Assembly: GCA_049516395.1 (NCBI GenBank)
Contig: JBEKTD010000002.1
Location: 310,001 to 374,000, forward strand
Source: Fen-1362 sp049516395
Lineage (GTDB): Bacteria; Planctomycetota; Phycisphaerae; Sedimentisphaerales; Anaerobacaceae
Direction: 5' to 3'
Length of the DNA: 64,000 nt
Numbering within the stretch: the first letter of the stretch is position 1; each line of letters begins with the position of its first letter. The notes below the pieces were generated by a model that saw nothing but the letters and a program-made list of their open reading frames with translations, searched no databases and was not told the DNA's origin. The translations under genes and the position numbers were made by a program. This document shows positions 50,731-59,088 of this stretch, one piece after another.

Positions 50731-51099
50731 TTATTCTACCTTGCCTTTTTGTTTTCGATAATCAGATATTTTTCTTTCCAACTCTTCCAAAAATATTCCA
50801 TCAAAATAATCGTTATCTATTGCCTTAGACAATAATTGAAGAAAAGCCTTTTGGCCTATCATGGGGGCAAACTGGCCGTATTTTTCTTTACCATCAATCG
50901 TTATCCAATAAGGAAACCATAAATCGTGCTTGTCTTCAGAAGGGTTTTGCTCCCATGAAATTTTAACAATTGTTGGATTAAAGTCCACTTTGCCCTTTTC
51001 GGCACTAAAACATTTAACTGGGTTGTCCAGTGTGACTACTTTTTCGACTATAAACTCGCCCCAATATTTTGCTTTCGTTCTCTTCCCTTTCGTAATCAT
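50731..51099 (-). CDS. Hypothetical protein (122 aa)
   Basis: No family recognised. The sequence is mixed alpha-beta with many aromatic residues (HDLWFPYWITIDGKEKYGQF) and a C-terminal helix (FLEELERKISDYRKQKGKVE). AGGAG 3-4 nt before ATG supports translation. It lacks a signal peptide. It sits between the secreted GH5-like gene and the PH-domain gene. Confidence 0.55.
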   Translation of the reverse strand: MITKGKRTKAKYWGEFIVEKVVTLDNPVKCFSAEKGKVDFNPTIVKISWEQNPSEDKHDLWFPYWITIDGKEKYGQFAPMIGQKAFLQLLSKAIDNDYFDGIFLEELERKISDYRKQKGKVE

Positions 51100-51276
51100 A
51101 ATTCTCCTGCTTTTTTAATAATATCTTGACCTTATGGGAATAATGAGGCCATCTGCCATCATTAGCCACACTTGCTGTTCCCGGCATAATGCAATAATAA
51201 TCCTTCCACCCCTGCTGTAAATAGAAAACGGCTACCCACAAATCGAGTATCGAGCATCAAGTATCGAGGGATGAGG

Positions 51277-51993
51277 TTATTCCATATGAACGACGTTTGT
51301 CCTGCGGTCGGCGGAAAGAGCAGCTTTTTTGATGATGTCGTAAAGCTCGTGGGAATTTTTGATTTTTTTGAACTCGAACTCCGGATGGCTTTTGTCCGTC
51401 GTCGTCAATATCACCGTCCCCACCCCGACAACCAAATCGAGGGCATTCCTGCGGAGCTTTATATCGACCACGCGGAACATATCGAGATTATCAACCTTGC
51501 GATCAAAGATGCCTTCGCCGTATTCAATCCGGTCGGGGCTGACCTCGTAATGAGTCATCCTGATTTTCCACGCCTTATAAAAAAGAATCAGGCCTATGAC
51601 AAAAATCGTGCCCAGCCCCAGCAGCACCCGATATTTGCCGACTACCGCTATACTTTGAAAGGAAAGATGCAGCCAGGAAATGCGTTCGATATGCCAGGCG
51701 ATTATCAAAATTGCCGCAAGCATTATCGCCCCGCCTTTGACAAAATCCATTGCCATCACCCACAAAGTCGGCCCGCCCGAATAAACTACCGCATTCGGCT
51801 TCTCTTTCGATGTATCATCCCCGTCGGCTTGCTGCTCATCGCCGGAACCGCCCTGCTGGCCGGGCTGATTGAGCATCGCTTTTGCCCTCGCGGTATTGAG
51901 GAACTCGCCACAATGCCGGCACTTAATCGCCGCCGCGAGTATCGTCTCTGCACAAAACGGGCACACCTTTGTCTGTGACGTGGTAAGCTGCAT
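51277..51993 (-). CDS. Zinc-ribbon plus bacterial PH-domain membrane protein
   Basis: 238 aa. Residues 8-35 form a zinc ribbon (VCPFCAETILAAAIKCRHCG). A Gln/Asp-rich linker follows. Two TM helices (about 83-103 and 120-142) precede a bPH2/YdbS-like domain (TRYEV-type THYEVSPDRIEYGEGIFDRKVDNLDMFRVVDI). Such proteins probably sense or organise the membrane. No strong ribosome-binding site is visible. Confidence 0.8.
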   Translation of the reverse strand: MQLTTSQTKVCPFCAETILAAAIKCRHCGEFLNTARAKAMLNQPGQQGGSGDEQQADGDDTSKEKPNAVVYSGGPTLWVMAMDFVKGGAIMLAAILIIAWHIERISWLHLSFQSIAVVGKYRVLLGLGTIFVIGLILFYKAWKIRMTHYEVSPDRIEYGEGIFDRKVDNLDMFRVVDIKLRRNALDLVVGVGTVILTTTDKSHPEFEFKKIKNSHELYDIIKKAALSADRRTNVVHME

Positions 51994-52214
51994 AACCCAT
52001 ATATCGGAAAACCACTCTCAAATTGCCCAACTCTTTATCACCGCTCCCTTGGCCAAGCCATTACGGCAGGAGCTCGCAGAGAACACAGAGGTATTAGTTT
52101 TATAACTGCTTATTAATCAACGAGTTATGTCCATCGCAATGCGCCTGATTAGCAAAAATACAACCGTTTCCCTGAAAGAAACTAAAAAAATTTGCAAAAA
52201 ATTGTAAAATTGTC

Positions 52215-52244
52215 TTGACATAGAGTAATGTTTACTTTACATTA
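52215..52244 (+). promoter_or_regulatory. Promoter with palindrome before the membrane-protein/XRE pair
   Basis: TTGACA (52215-52220), 17 nt, TACATT (52238-52243). The palindrome TAATGT-N7-ACATTA (52226-52244) spans the spacer and -10 box, a likely binding site for the XRE protein encoded downstream. The gap from 51994 holds no gene. Confidence 0.5.
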
Positions 52245-52281
52245 TGTGCGATATAGATTACATGTTTAAGGAGAATCAGTT

Positions 52282-52719
52282 ATGAACAGAATTCAGAAAA
52301 TGGCGTGGTGGATGGCAATTTGGATATCGGCAGGAGTTATTCTTGCTGCGATTGCGGTAGCGGTCATGTTTTGGGTTATTGGTATGCCCTGGTCAATAGC
52401 CAGAGCCGGACTGGCATTCTTAGGCATAGCCGGTTTCGGCGGTCTGGCGTCTCTGATTTTCAAAAAAGACAAAGGTAAGATAACGTGCGACGAGAGAGAC
52501 CGGCTAATCAATAACCGCGCGGCCGTGGCGGGCTTCTGTGCAGCATTTTTAGTCACAGGTCTTGCGTGTATGCTGCCGTTCTTCATCCTTGGGCCTGAGG
52601 CAACAATATCGGTTACATGGTTGCCGAATATTTTTATGGCGGCAGGTCTTGCTACTTTCTTTGTGCATTCGGTAGCAATACTGGTCCAATACGGCTGGAG
52701 GGGCGATGGAAACAAATGA
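52282..52719 (+). CDS. DUF2178-like membrane protein paired with an XRE regulator
   Basis: 145 aa with four TM helices (about 8-30, 38-60, 86-106, 112-135). Between TM2 and TM3 lies CDERDRLINNRAA, the DERD motif common to small membrane proteins encoded next to XRE regulators. GGAG precedes the ATG. It overlaps the regulator by 14 bp. It probably signals to, or is controlled by, the regulator. Confidence 0.7.
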   Translation: MNRIQKMAWWMAIWISAGVILAAIAVAVMFWVIGMPWSIARAGLAFLGIAGFGGLASLIFKKDKGKITCDERDRLINNRAAVAGFCAAFLVTGLACMLPFFILGPEATISVTWLPNIFMAAGLATFFVHSVAILVQYGWRGDGNK

Positions 52720-52939
52720 GCTGAAAAACAACATTCGCCGATTGCGATTTGAAAAAGGCGAAATGACCCAGCAACAGTTGGCCGACCTCGCGGGCGTTAC
52801 CCGCCAGACGATAATCGCGATGGAACAGGGCAAATACGCCCCTTCGCTGCCTTTGGCCTTTCGCATCGCTAAAGCATTCGGGGTTGGCATAGAACAGGTG
52901 TTCGAATTCACGGAAACGACCCCTACGAAAACCGCGTAA
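52706..52939 (+). CDS. XRE-family helix-turn-helix regulator
   Basis: 77 aa. HTH visible in MTQQQLADLAGVTRQTIIAMEQGKYAPSL; this is the short YozG/HTH_3 type. It starts inside the 3' end of the membrane gene, a coupled pair. It probably binds the palindrome at 52226-52244. Confidence 0.88.
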   Translation: METNELKNNIRRLRFEKGEMTQQQLADLAGVTRQTIIAMEQGKYAPSLPLAFRIAKAFGVGIEQVFEFTETTPTKTA

Positions 52940-53128
52940 TCCCACAAAAACAGCTCATTTTGACTTGACTTTTCCTGTGTAATAAGATACAATAACCATA
53001 ATCTCGTATGGGGTTTGTTGGGTGCGAGGTAAGGAGGCGAAAAGGATTTCCCCGGTTAACTACGCAGCCGAAAGGAGGCGGTAAGGGGCTGTTTTGCGCT
53101 TGATTAGTTAAATCGGAAGGAGAAAAAC

Positions 53129-55591
53129 ACGAAAACGTCTGCGGTCATTTTGAGCGTTATCCTTGTATCTGCTGCAATAGGGCTGGCTAAACCTTCGATA
53201 GGCAAGAGCACAGGGGCAATTGTCTTCGATACGGACGACACATCGAAGACCTTCAAGGTTTGGAATAAAGGAACAGGTACGCTGAATTACGAGGTGTATG
53301 TCAGCGCAGGGACAACATACTTCACGGTTACTCCAACAACGGGGCAGGTCCGCGGAACAGTGGATGCCAAGACCCACACGGTCTCGGTTGCTTTCAATAC
53401 AATACCGCATGGCACGACGGTAACCGGGCAGATAACAATAGTATGTACTTCAGCCAACATTTCGCCGCAATACATCAATTTGACCGCGCATGACGCAATC
53501 GCCAGACATATTCAATTTGTAAAGATAGAACAGGGCATCGACTATATCCCCGGCGCAAGCGATGAAAACGCCGTAACCGGCAACTGCGACGGTCTCGGGC
53601 TGGCAGGCGATTTCGACTGCGACGGCTTCGTCGATTTCATCGACTTTGCCATTTTTGCCCAGCAGTGGGGACAAACCGGAAATGATCTCAGGGCGGATAT
53701 CTCCCCTTCTTATAAAGATGGTTCTGTTGACATAAAGGACTTTAACGTCTTTTCCTCGCACTGGCTTAAGGATGGCAGGATAGGCGAAACGTACGACTTT
53801 CGCTTTATTATCGAGGCAGACAGCACAGTCAGCAGGGTGAACTTCACAACGCCGGACGGTTTAACTTACCCGGACGGCAACCAGAACCCCTCAAGACACA
53901 TCAACGCAACACACAACAACCAAAACGGGATAAATCACTGGCAATACCAGGAGTGGTTCTATGAGGCCAACGGGCTTAATCGTTACCCGGACGGCAAATA
54001 TACTATAAATGTAACTTACACAGACAATACCTCCGATAAAACGGTGGTTAATTTTGGGATTCCAAACCAGCCGGGGTCGATCGCCCAGCCGACACAAAGA
54101 CCCCAAATAAAACACCCGCTGGACACCGAAGGCGTAGTAAGCCCGCTTCAATTTGCCTGGACAAAATGCAGCGACTCGAATGTGAATTCTATCCGGCTCG
54201 ACTTCAGCGGTCCTTCTGACAACAACCTGCCAGAACAGAGCTATGGGGAAGATACAGTAAAAGCAAACGCCTTGAACCTTGACCCCGGCGAATGGTTTGC
54301 CGAACTTGATTTCGGACGCTGGTACGAGGTGCAGAACGACAACGACATAACAATAGAAGTGGGCAAGGTAAGCAGAAGGCACACGTGGTTTGACATAACC
54401 ACGGGGTTCGGCACATTCGGCGGATTAAAGAACCATCTGCTGCAGATAGCGGACTGCAACAGCAAAATGGTAACGTTCACGCTGACCGGCGGCGGGTCCG
54501 CCACTGTGGAAGGCGACCCCAACATACAGGGCGACTGCAGCTTCGCAAACGTTATCCTTAGCGGGACCACCGAGAACTCGGTGCTGGCCATAACGCCGCA
54601 GCCCGGCGTCAAAACAAATGTTGTCAATATCGAGGCCGACGGTCCAGTCAAAACGATAAACGCGCGCAACGTCAATTTGACCGGGAATATTCTCATTAAC
54701 GGCGGCTGCGCTATGATTGCCCTCAATGACATATCGGGCAGCAGTAATATAAATATCGGCTCTTCGTCATCGACGAAAGCCGCCTGCTCCCTGAAGTTCG
54801 GACGGGTAAACAACCTGACCCTGACAAGCGGAACGCCGATTAAGACATTGCAGGCGACAGAGTGGAAGAGCGGCTCATTAAACGCGCCATGGATTTCATC
54901 GCTGGCAATCGACGGCAACGCTGCGGGCGGCATAGCAGGTAATTTCGGCGCGGACGTGAACCTTAGCGGCGCCGGCAGCCCAAAGGGCGTATCATTGAAT
55001 AATGCGAAGATTACAGGCCAGCTTGGTAATTCAAACTGGACTGTTGTCGGCAACTGCGGGACTATCGGGGCGGCAAGCTCGTCTCAAAATTTCGACGCTA
55101 ATATCACAGGCAACATCGGGACGCTGAAGGCCGTCGGCAATAAAAAGATGAGTATGGATGCGACGTTGTCGGGAACCTGGCAGGTTAACTCTGTAAGCAC
55201 AATAAAGGCGACGGACATATCGGAATGTAATCTTACAGCCAGCCAAGCGGCAACCGGCAAGGCTGTGGCGATTGGCACAATAACAGCCGGCCGGCTTATC
55301 GATTCCAACTTCACCGCCGCAAACGGACTCCTGAAAACACTGAAAATAACAGGCATTGTCGCAGAGCCGTTCGGCATAATAAACAGCAACGTAACCGCCG
55401 GACATATCGGAAATGCTTACCTGGCGTTCCCGAAGTATTCCAATAACGGCACGCCCTTCGGAGTTACGGCCGGCGCAATCGACAAGGTAACGGTAAAAGA
55501 CCCGGCCAAAACGAAGACCTGGAAAAATTTGAAGGTTGGCTCTGCGACGATATCGACGCAGGACTTCGAAATTCTTCTGCAATTACAATAA
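53129..55591 (+). CDS. Large secreted protein with BACON-like and dockerin-like domains, apparently starting at ACG
   Basis: About 820 aa. A perfect AAGGAG (53117-53122) sits 6 nt before ACG (53129). From there the protein reads (M)KTSAVILSVILVSAAIGLA: a signal peptide with a basic n-region. The nearest usual start, TTG at 53150, is 27 nt from the Shine-Dalgarno sequence and removes the lysine; a stop at 53105 closes the frame upstream. Residues about 25-110 resemble a BACON/immunoglobulin-like domain; 150-210 carry the dockerin-like calcium loops (LAGDFDCDGFVDFIDFAIFA, DGSVDIKDFNVFSSHW). The C-terminal 350 residues are a beta-repeat region rich in Asn, Gly and Thr. It is probably extracellular and glycan-associated. 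Confidence 0.75.
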   Translation, partial: TKTSAVILSVILVSAAIGLAKPSIGKSTGAIVFDTDDTSKTFKVWNKGTGTLNYEVYVSAGTTYFTVTPTTGQVRGTVDAKTHTVSVAFNTIPHGTTVTGQITIVCTSANISPQYINLTAHDAIARHIQFVKIEQGIDYIPGASDENAVTGNCDGLGLAGDFDCDGFVDFIDFAIFAQQWGQTGNDLRADISPSYKDGSVDIKDFNVFSSHWLKDGRIGETYDFRFIIEADSTVSRVNFTTPDGLTYPDGNQNPSRHINATHNNQNGINHWQYQEWFYEANGLNRYPDGKYTINVTYTDNTSDKTVVNFGIPNQPGSIAQPTQRPQIKHPLDTEGVVSPLQFAWTKCSDSNVNSIRLDFSGPSDNNLPEQSYGEDTVKANALNLDPGEWFAELDFGRWYEVQNDNDITIEVGKVSRRHTWFDITTGFGTFGGLKNHLLQIADCNSKMVTFTLTGGGSATVEGDPNIQGDCSFANVILSGTTENSVLAITPQPGVKTNVVNIEADGPVKTINARNVNLTGNILINGGCAMIALNDISGSSNINIGSSSSTKAACSLKFGRVNNLTLTSGTPIKTLQATEWKSGSLNAPWISSLAIDGNAAGGIAGNFGADVNLSGAGSPKGVSLNNAKITGQLGNSNWTVVGNCGTIGAASSSQNFDANITGNIGTLKAVGNKKMSMDATLSGTWQVNSVSTIKATDISECNLTASQAATGKAVAIGTITAGRLIDSNFTAANGLLKTLKITGIVAEPFGIINSNVTAGHIGNAYLAFPKYSNNGTPFGVTAGAIDKVTVKDPAKTKTWKNLKVGSATISTQDFEILLQLQ

Positions 55592-55717
55592 AGAAAACCT
55601 CTAAAAGGTTTCTTCGGTGTAAATGTCCGCGTTTTCTGTTATAATCCGCGATAACGGCGGATTAATCCCCCGTTTGTTTCCACAGGTTCGATTCTTGTTT
55701 ATACTGAGCAGGTAGAT

Positions 55718-57097
55718 ATGTCATTACCGGTAGTCGCGATAATTGGAAGGCCCAACGTAGGCAAATCCAGCTTGTTTAACTGGCTGGCGGGCAAAATGAT
55801 AAGCATCGTCGAGCCGACGCCCGGCGTTACGCGCGACAGGGTCAGCACAATCATCGAGAAAGACGGAAAGTATTTCGAACTTGTCGATACGGGCGGCTAC
55901 GGCATCGTTGACGCAGACCACCTCGAAAGCCACGTCCACGGGCAAATCCAGCGGGCAATCGATTCGGCGGACCTGGTCCTGTTTGTGGTCGATGTCCGCG
56001 AAGGAATTATGTCTCTCGACCGGATAATCGCGTGGCTTCTCCGCAAACACAACCTCAAGGTTGTGGGCGTCGCGAATAAGGCCGATGTCGCGAGCAAATT
56101 TCCGGAGGCGGGCGAATTCGGCCAACTGGGCTTCGGCGAATTTATGTGCATCTCCGCCAAAAACAACGTCAACAAAGAGGAGCTGCTAAACGCAATCCTC
56201 GACCGGGTGAAAAATCTCGAATCGACCAAGCCGGTCGAACCAGTTATGAAAATCGCAATCGTCGGCAAACGAAACGCGGGCAAAAGCTCGATTGTCAACG
56301 CAATGGTCGATGATACAAGAGTTATTGTCAGCGAAAAACCCGGCACAACCCGCGACGCGATTGACATCCGCTTCGAAAAAGACGGCAAAACAATCGTCGT
56401 TATCGATACCCCCGGTGTGAAGAAAAAAGGCAAGCTCGCCGACAACATCGAATTTTACAGTTTTGTCCGCGCGACAAGCTCGGTGCGCAGGGCTGATGTG
56501 GTGCTGCTGATGATTGACGCAACCACGCCCGTATCGGTGCCCGACAAAAAACTGGCGCAGGCAATCGCCGAAGAAAACAGGGCCTGTATCATCGTCGTCA
56601 ACAAATGGGACCTTGCGAAGGATGTCGCCGACACCAGCCAATATGAAGATTACCTGACAAAGCTTTTGCCCGGCTTGAGCCACGCTCCGATTGCCTTCAC
56701 AACCGCCAACAAGGGTAAAAACGTCAAAAGCGTACTCGATTTGGCCGCGGAGCTTTTCAAACAGGCAACGACATGGATACCGACGGCAAAACTCAACAAG
56801 GCCTTCGAGGTCATAAAAGAAACGCAGCCCGGCGGCGCAAAACTCGGCAGACCGAAAATTTATTACGCAACACAGGTCGCAATTAACCCCGTAACAATTC
56901 TTATGTTCGTCAATAAGCCGAACCTTTTCGACGAAAGCTATCGCCGGTTCGTCGTTGGGCAATTAAGTGAATTGCTGCCCGTAGCCGAAGTGCCCATAAA
57001 ATTGTTCGTCCGGTCGCACAGGGCCTCCGACCCGATGCCGGAACCAGTTAAAAAACCTCAGGGCAAGGGCAAGCACCGCCCGCCGCGTAAACGTTAA
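55718..57097 (+). CDS. der: GTPase Der (EngA)
   Basis: Ribosome-assembly GTPase with two G domains (459 aa). First: GRPNVGKSS, DTGG and NKAD; second: GKRNAGKSS, DTPGVKKKGK and NKWD; then the KH-like domain. The second P-loop has RNAG instead of VNVG. The C-terminus is basic (GKGKHRPPRKR). The ATG at 55718 is preceded by GAGCAGG. The last 31 bp including the stop recur at 57758-57788. Confidence 0.96.
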   Translation: MSLPVVAIIGRPNVGKSSLFNWLAGKMISIVEPTPGVTRDRVSTIIEKDGKYFELVDTGGYGIVDADHLESHVHGQIQRAIDSADLVLFVVDVREGIMSLDRIIAWLLRKHNLKVVGVANKADVASKFPEAGEFGQLGFGEFMCISAKNNVNKEELLNAILDRVKNLESTKPVEPVMKIAIVGKRNAGKSSIVNAMVDDTRVIVSEKPGTTRDAIDIRFEKDGKTIVVIDTPGVKKKGKLADNIEFYSFVRATSSVRRADVVLLMIDATTPVSVPDKKLAQAIAEENRACIIVVNKWDLAKDVADTSQYEDYLTKLLPGLSHAPIAFTTANKGKNVKSVLDLAAELFKQATTWIPTAKLNKAFEVIKETQPGGAKLGRPKIYYATQVAINPVTILMFVNKPNLFDESYRRFVVGQLSELLPVAEVPIKLFVRSHRASDPMPEPVKKPQGKGKHRPPRKR

Positions 57098-57105
57098 GCG
57101 ATTGC
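57075..57105 (+). repeat. 3' end of der, first copy of a 31-bp direct repeat
   Basis: Runs ACCGCCCGCCGCGTAAACGT and on through the der stop codon; it matches 57758-57788 at 28 of 31 positions. The two copies flank greA. Confidence 0.8.
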
Positions 57106-57128
57106 TGTCCCCATTATTAAAACCTGTT

Positions 57129-57611
57129 CTACTCAATTTGTGACTTCGCAATGCCAATCACTTCAAAATGAAGCTCGCCGCGAGGGTTCTTTACTGATGC
57201 TTTGTCTCCCAGCGAGAGCCCATGAATAGCATCGCCTACCGGTGAGTGAATTGAAATACTTCCCGTATCAATATCAGCATCATTAGGGCCCAGCAATTGA
57301 TAGGTCACCTTCTCCTGAGTATTCAGATTCAATAACGTCACTATGGTGCCAAACACGGCGCGATCACATTGAACTTTCGTGCAATCAATTTTTTCCGACC
57401 GGTTTATTTGCGTCCTCAATTCGCCCATACGCCCTTCGAGAAAGCCCAATTGCTGACGACCGTAAATAAACTCGCCGTTTTCACTTAGATCGCCCTGTTC
57501 ACGAGCATCACTAACCCTTTTCCTCACTTCAGCCGCTTCTTTCTCGAGCCGGCTCAGTTCCTCCTTGAGTTTATTGAAACCAGTTAGTGAGATTGGCACA
57601 AGGTCAAACAT
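57129..57611 (-). CDS. greA: Transcription elongation factor GreA/GreB family
   Basis: 160 aa. The N-terminal coiled coil with the acidic tip (DAREQGDLSENGEF) that rescues backtracked RNA polymerase, then the FKBP-like domain (GTIVTLLNL...SPVGDAIHGLSLGD). It lies opposite in strand to der and is flanked by two copies of the der 3' end, which suggests it was inserted there. Confidence 0.93.
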   Translation of the reverse strand: MFDLVPISLTGFNKLKEELSRLEKEAAEVRKRVSDAREQGDLSENGEFIYGRQQLGFLEGRMGELRTQINRSEKIDCTKVQCDRAVFGTIVTLLNLNTQEKVTYQLLGPNDADIDTGSISIHSPVGDAIHGLSLGDKASVKNPRGELHFEVIGIAKSQIE

Positions 57612-57757
57612 CCTGATAAATCTCCATGAAAAAAAGTCTGTTGCCTGAAAACAATTTACATCTGAAGCCCAGCTACGCCGGTGAGCCTGCTTTTCAGATA
57701 AAATACCAGATATGTTAAAATGGTCAAGTTTGGTTTTAAAGACGCGGCTTCAAAATA

Positions 57758-57788
57758 ACCGACCGCCGCGTAAACGTTAAACGGTTGC
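57758..57788 (+). repeat. Second copy of the der 3'-end repeat
   Basis: ACCGACCGCCGCGTAAACGT and following bases, 28 of 31 identical to 57075-57105, including the Arg-Lys-Arg codons and TAA. It lies on the far side of greA in a non-coding gap. Confidence 0.8.
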
Positions 57789-57844
57789 CTGCCTATAAAA
57801 AACGGCAGTTGTTCCGTTCCCATTCTATTTTCCGCAAAAAGATT

Positions 57845-58483
57845 CTATTTGCCCTCATCTTTCGTAGCTTTGGCCTCGGCTTCAGCACGTTGAATATAAT
57901 GGAACACCCTTGCCATTAAAAAAAGCAACCCTGCAACAAGAAAGGCAATAATAGACGTATGGAATCCATCAAATCTAACAAACCTAAAATGTGACCACCC
58001 TCCTATTACTCTGGAAATCAGTCCAGATATCAAAAAAAGAAAACTACCAATTATAACTGCCCAGATTATACAATTACTTATAACAGCATAACTTACAAAG
58101 ACTTGGACTGACTTATTGCAGTAAATATCCAGATTACGGTTTAGCTCTTGGTATTTTCTCCCATAAAATTCTTTCCGTAAGAAATGCCAGACTTTTATGT
58201 AATGACGCAGCGCAAAACGCGTTTTTCTTACAGTTGCATATATTGCAATGCTGAGAACACACACGATAGTTGCAATAATCATAGAACCAAAATTGGCATT
58301 TACGCTTTCTGTTTTGTTAAAAATTTTTATTGCCCAGCCAATAGCGCCTAAAATAATTGTGAACATAAAACCAATCGACCATGAACGCTCGCTTTCGAGA
58401 TGTCGATACTGGGCCCAGGCCTGATCAAATTCTTTAAGGAGCAAATCGCGTAAATCTAGTCTATTTTTACCAGAGTCTTCCAT
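57845..58483 (-). CDS. Four-helix membrane protein, unknown function
   Basis: 212 aa with TM helices at about 34-54, 66-86, 130-155 and 175-197. The amphipathic N-terminus (LLLKEFDQAWAQYRHLESER) precedes TM1. The layout is reminiscent of SLATT-type membrane effectors, but the match is not firm. AGGAA precedes the ATG. No close partner. Confidence 0.6.
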   Translation of the reverse strand: MEDSGKNRLDLRDLLLKEFDQAWAQYRHLESERSWSIGFMFTIILGAIGWAIKIFNKTESVNANFGSMIIATIVCVLSIAIYATVRKTRFALRHYIKVWHFLRKEFYGRKYQELNRNLDIYCNKSVQVFVSYAVISNCIIWAVIIGSFLFLISGLISRVIGGWSHFRFVRFDGFHTSIIAFLVAGLLFLMARVFHYIQRAEAEAKATKDEGK

Positions 58484-58582
58484 TTGCTTTAAATTCCTAT
58501 CACCGTAATATCATGGTCTAAGATCACTATATAGCCCTTAGTTTAATTTTAGCCTATTTTCTATCATGGTCTGGATAATTTT

Positions 58583-58640
58583 GTCGTCTTTTTTCGAGGA
58601 GGACTAATCCGGGGCATCCAAGGGAAGTGTGGGTGCGGCG
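58583..58640 (-). pseudogene. Duplicated 3' end of cstA (about 58 bp)
   Basis: About 80% identical to 59069-59124, the 3' end of cstA. Reading the minus strand it encodes APTLPLDAPD-stop against APALPLDIPD-stop in cstA, so reading frame and stop are kept. Only the last dozen codons and the following bases are present, and the zinc-ribbon gene lies between the two copies. Confidence 0.7.
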
Positions 58641-58657
58641 GATAAATCATTCTCTTC

Positions 58658-58987
58658 TTATGTAAATATTGAGTTATCGATGACCTGGCCGCAATAGATA
58701 CAAATCGGGTGATGCGGAGCAATCATATGGTGGCATTTGGGGCATTCCTTTGACGTGCTTTCACGAAGGTCAACCTTACTGAGCTGGTCCTCGAGAATGT
58801 CATCGGTAAGGTTCAGTTTTCCTTTCATGATTTCCCACAAGGTTTCGTTGATAATCATAGCCTTGATAAGATGGGCCTCAAGCACACGGACTCTCAATTC
58901 GAGCGATGCTGCCTTACTCTCAGCACGTGCGGCATCGGCTGCGAAATCATCTACTACAACACGGGGCATACTAAACAGATTATACAT
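58658..58987 (-). CDS. Small zinc-ribbon protein
   Basis: 109 aa. A helical N-terminal part (AAASLEL-type SKAASLELRVRVLEAHLIKA) is followed by a C-terminal zinc ribbon (CPKCHHMIAPHHPICIYCG). AAAGG precedes the ATG. It is flanked by the duplicated 3' end of cstA. Function unknown; the ribbon may bind RNA, DNA or protein. Confidence 0.65.
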   Translation of the reverse strand: MYNLFSMPRVVVDDFAADAARAESKAASLELRVRVLEAHLIKAMIINETLWEIMKGKLNLTDDILEDQLSKVDLRESTSKECPKCHHMIAPHHPICIYCGQVIDNSIFT

Positions 58988-59088
58988 AGCGGTTACCTTT
59001 CATAACAGGTTCGTATCCGAGAGGATAATGGGGACAACTAACGTTTTTGTTTTCCATATTAACTTTTTGTCGTCGTTTTCGAGAAGGG

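Noticed and set aside
51271..51978. 235-aa ORF opposite the PH-domain gene
   Set aside because: Antisense shadow; the opposite strand encodes a zinc ribbon and bPH2 domain.
53000..53100. Riboswitch in the leader of the ACG-start secreted protein
   Set aside because: The leader has purine-rich GGAGG stretches and a CAGCC/GGCTG stem but matches no riboswitch consensus I know.
55592..55613. Terminator after the 820-aa secreted protein
   Set aside because: A short AACCT/AGGTT hairpin is present but no T-run follows.
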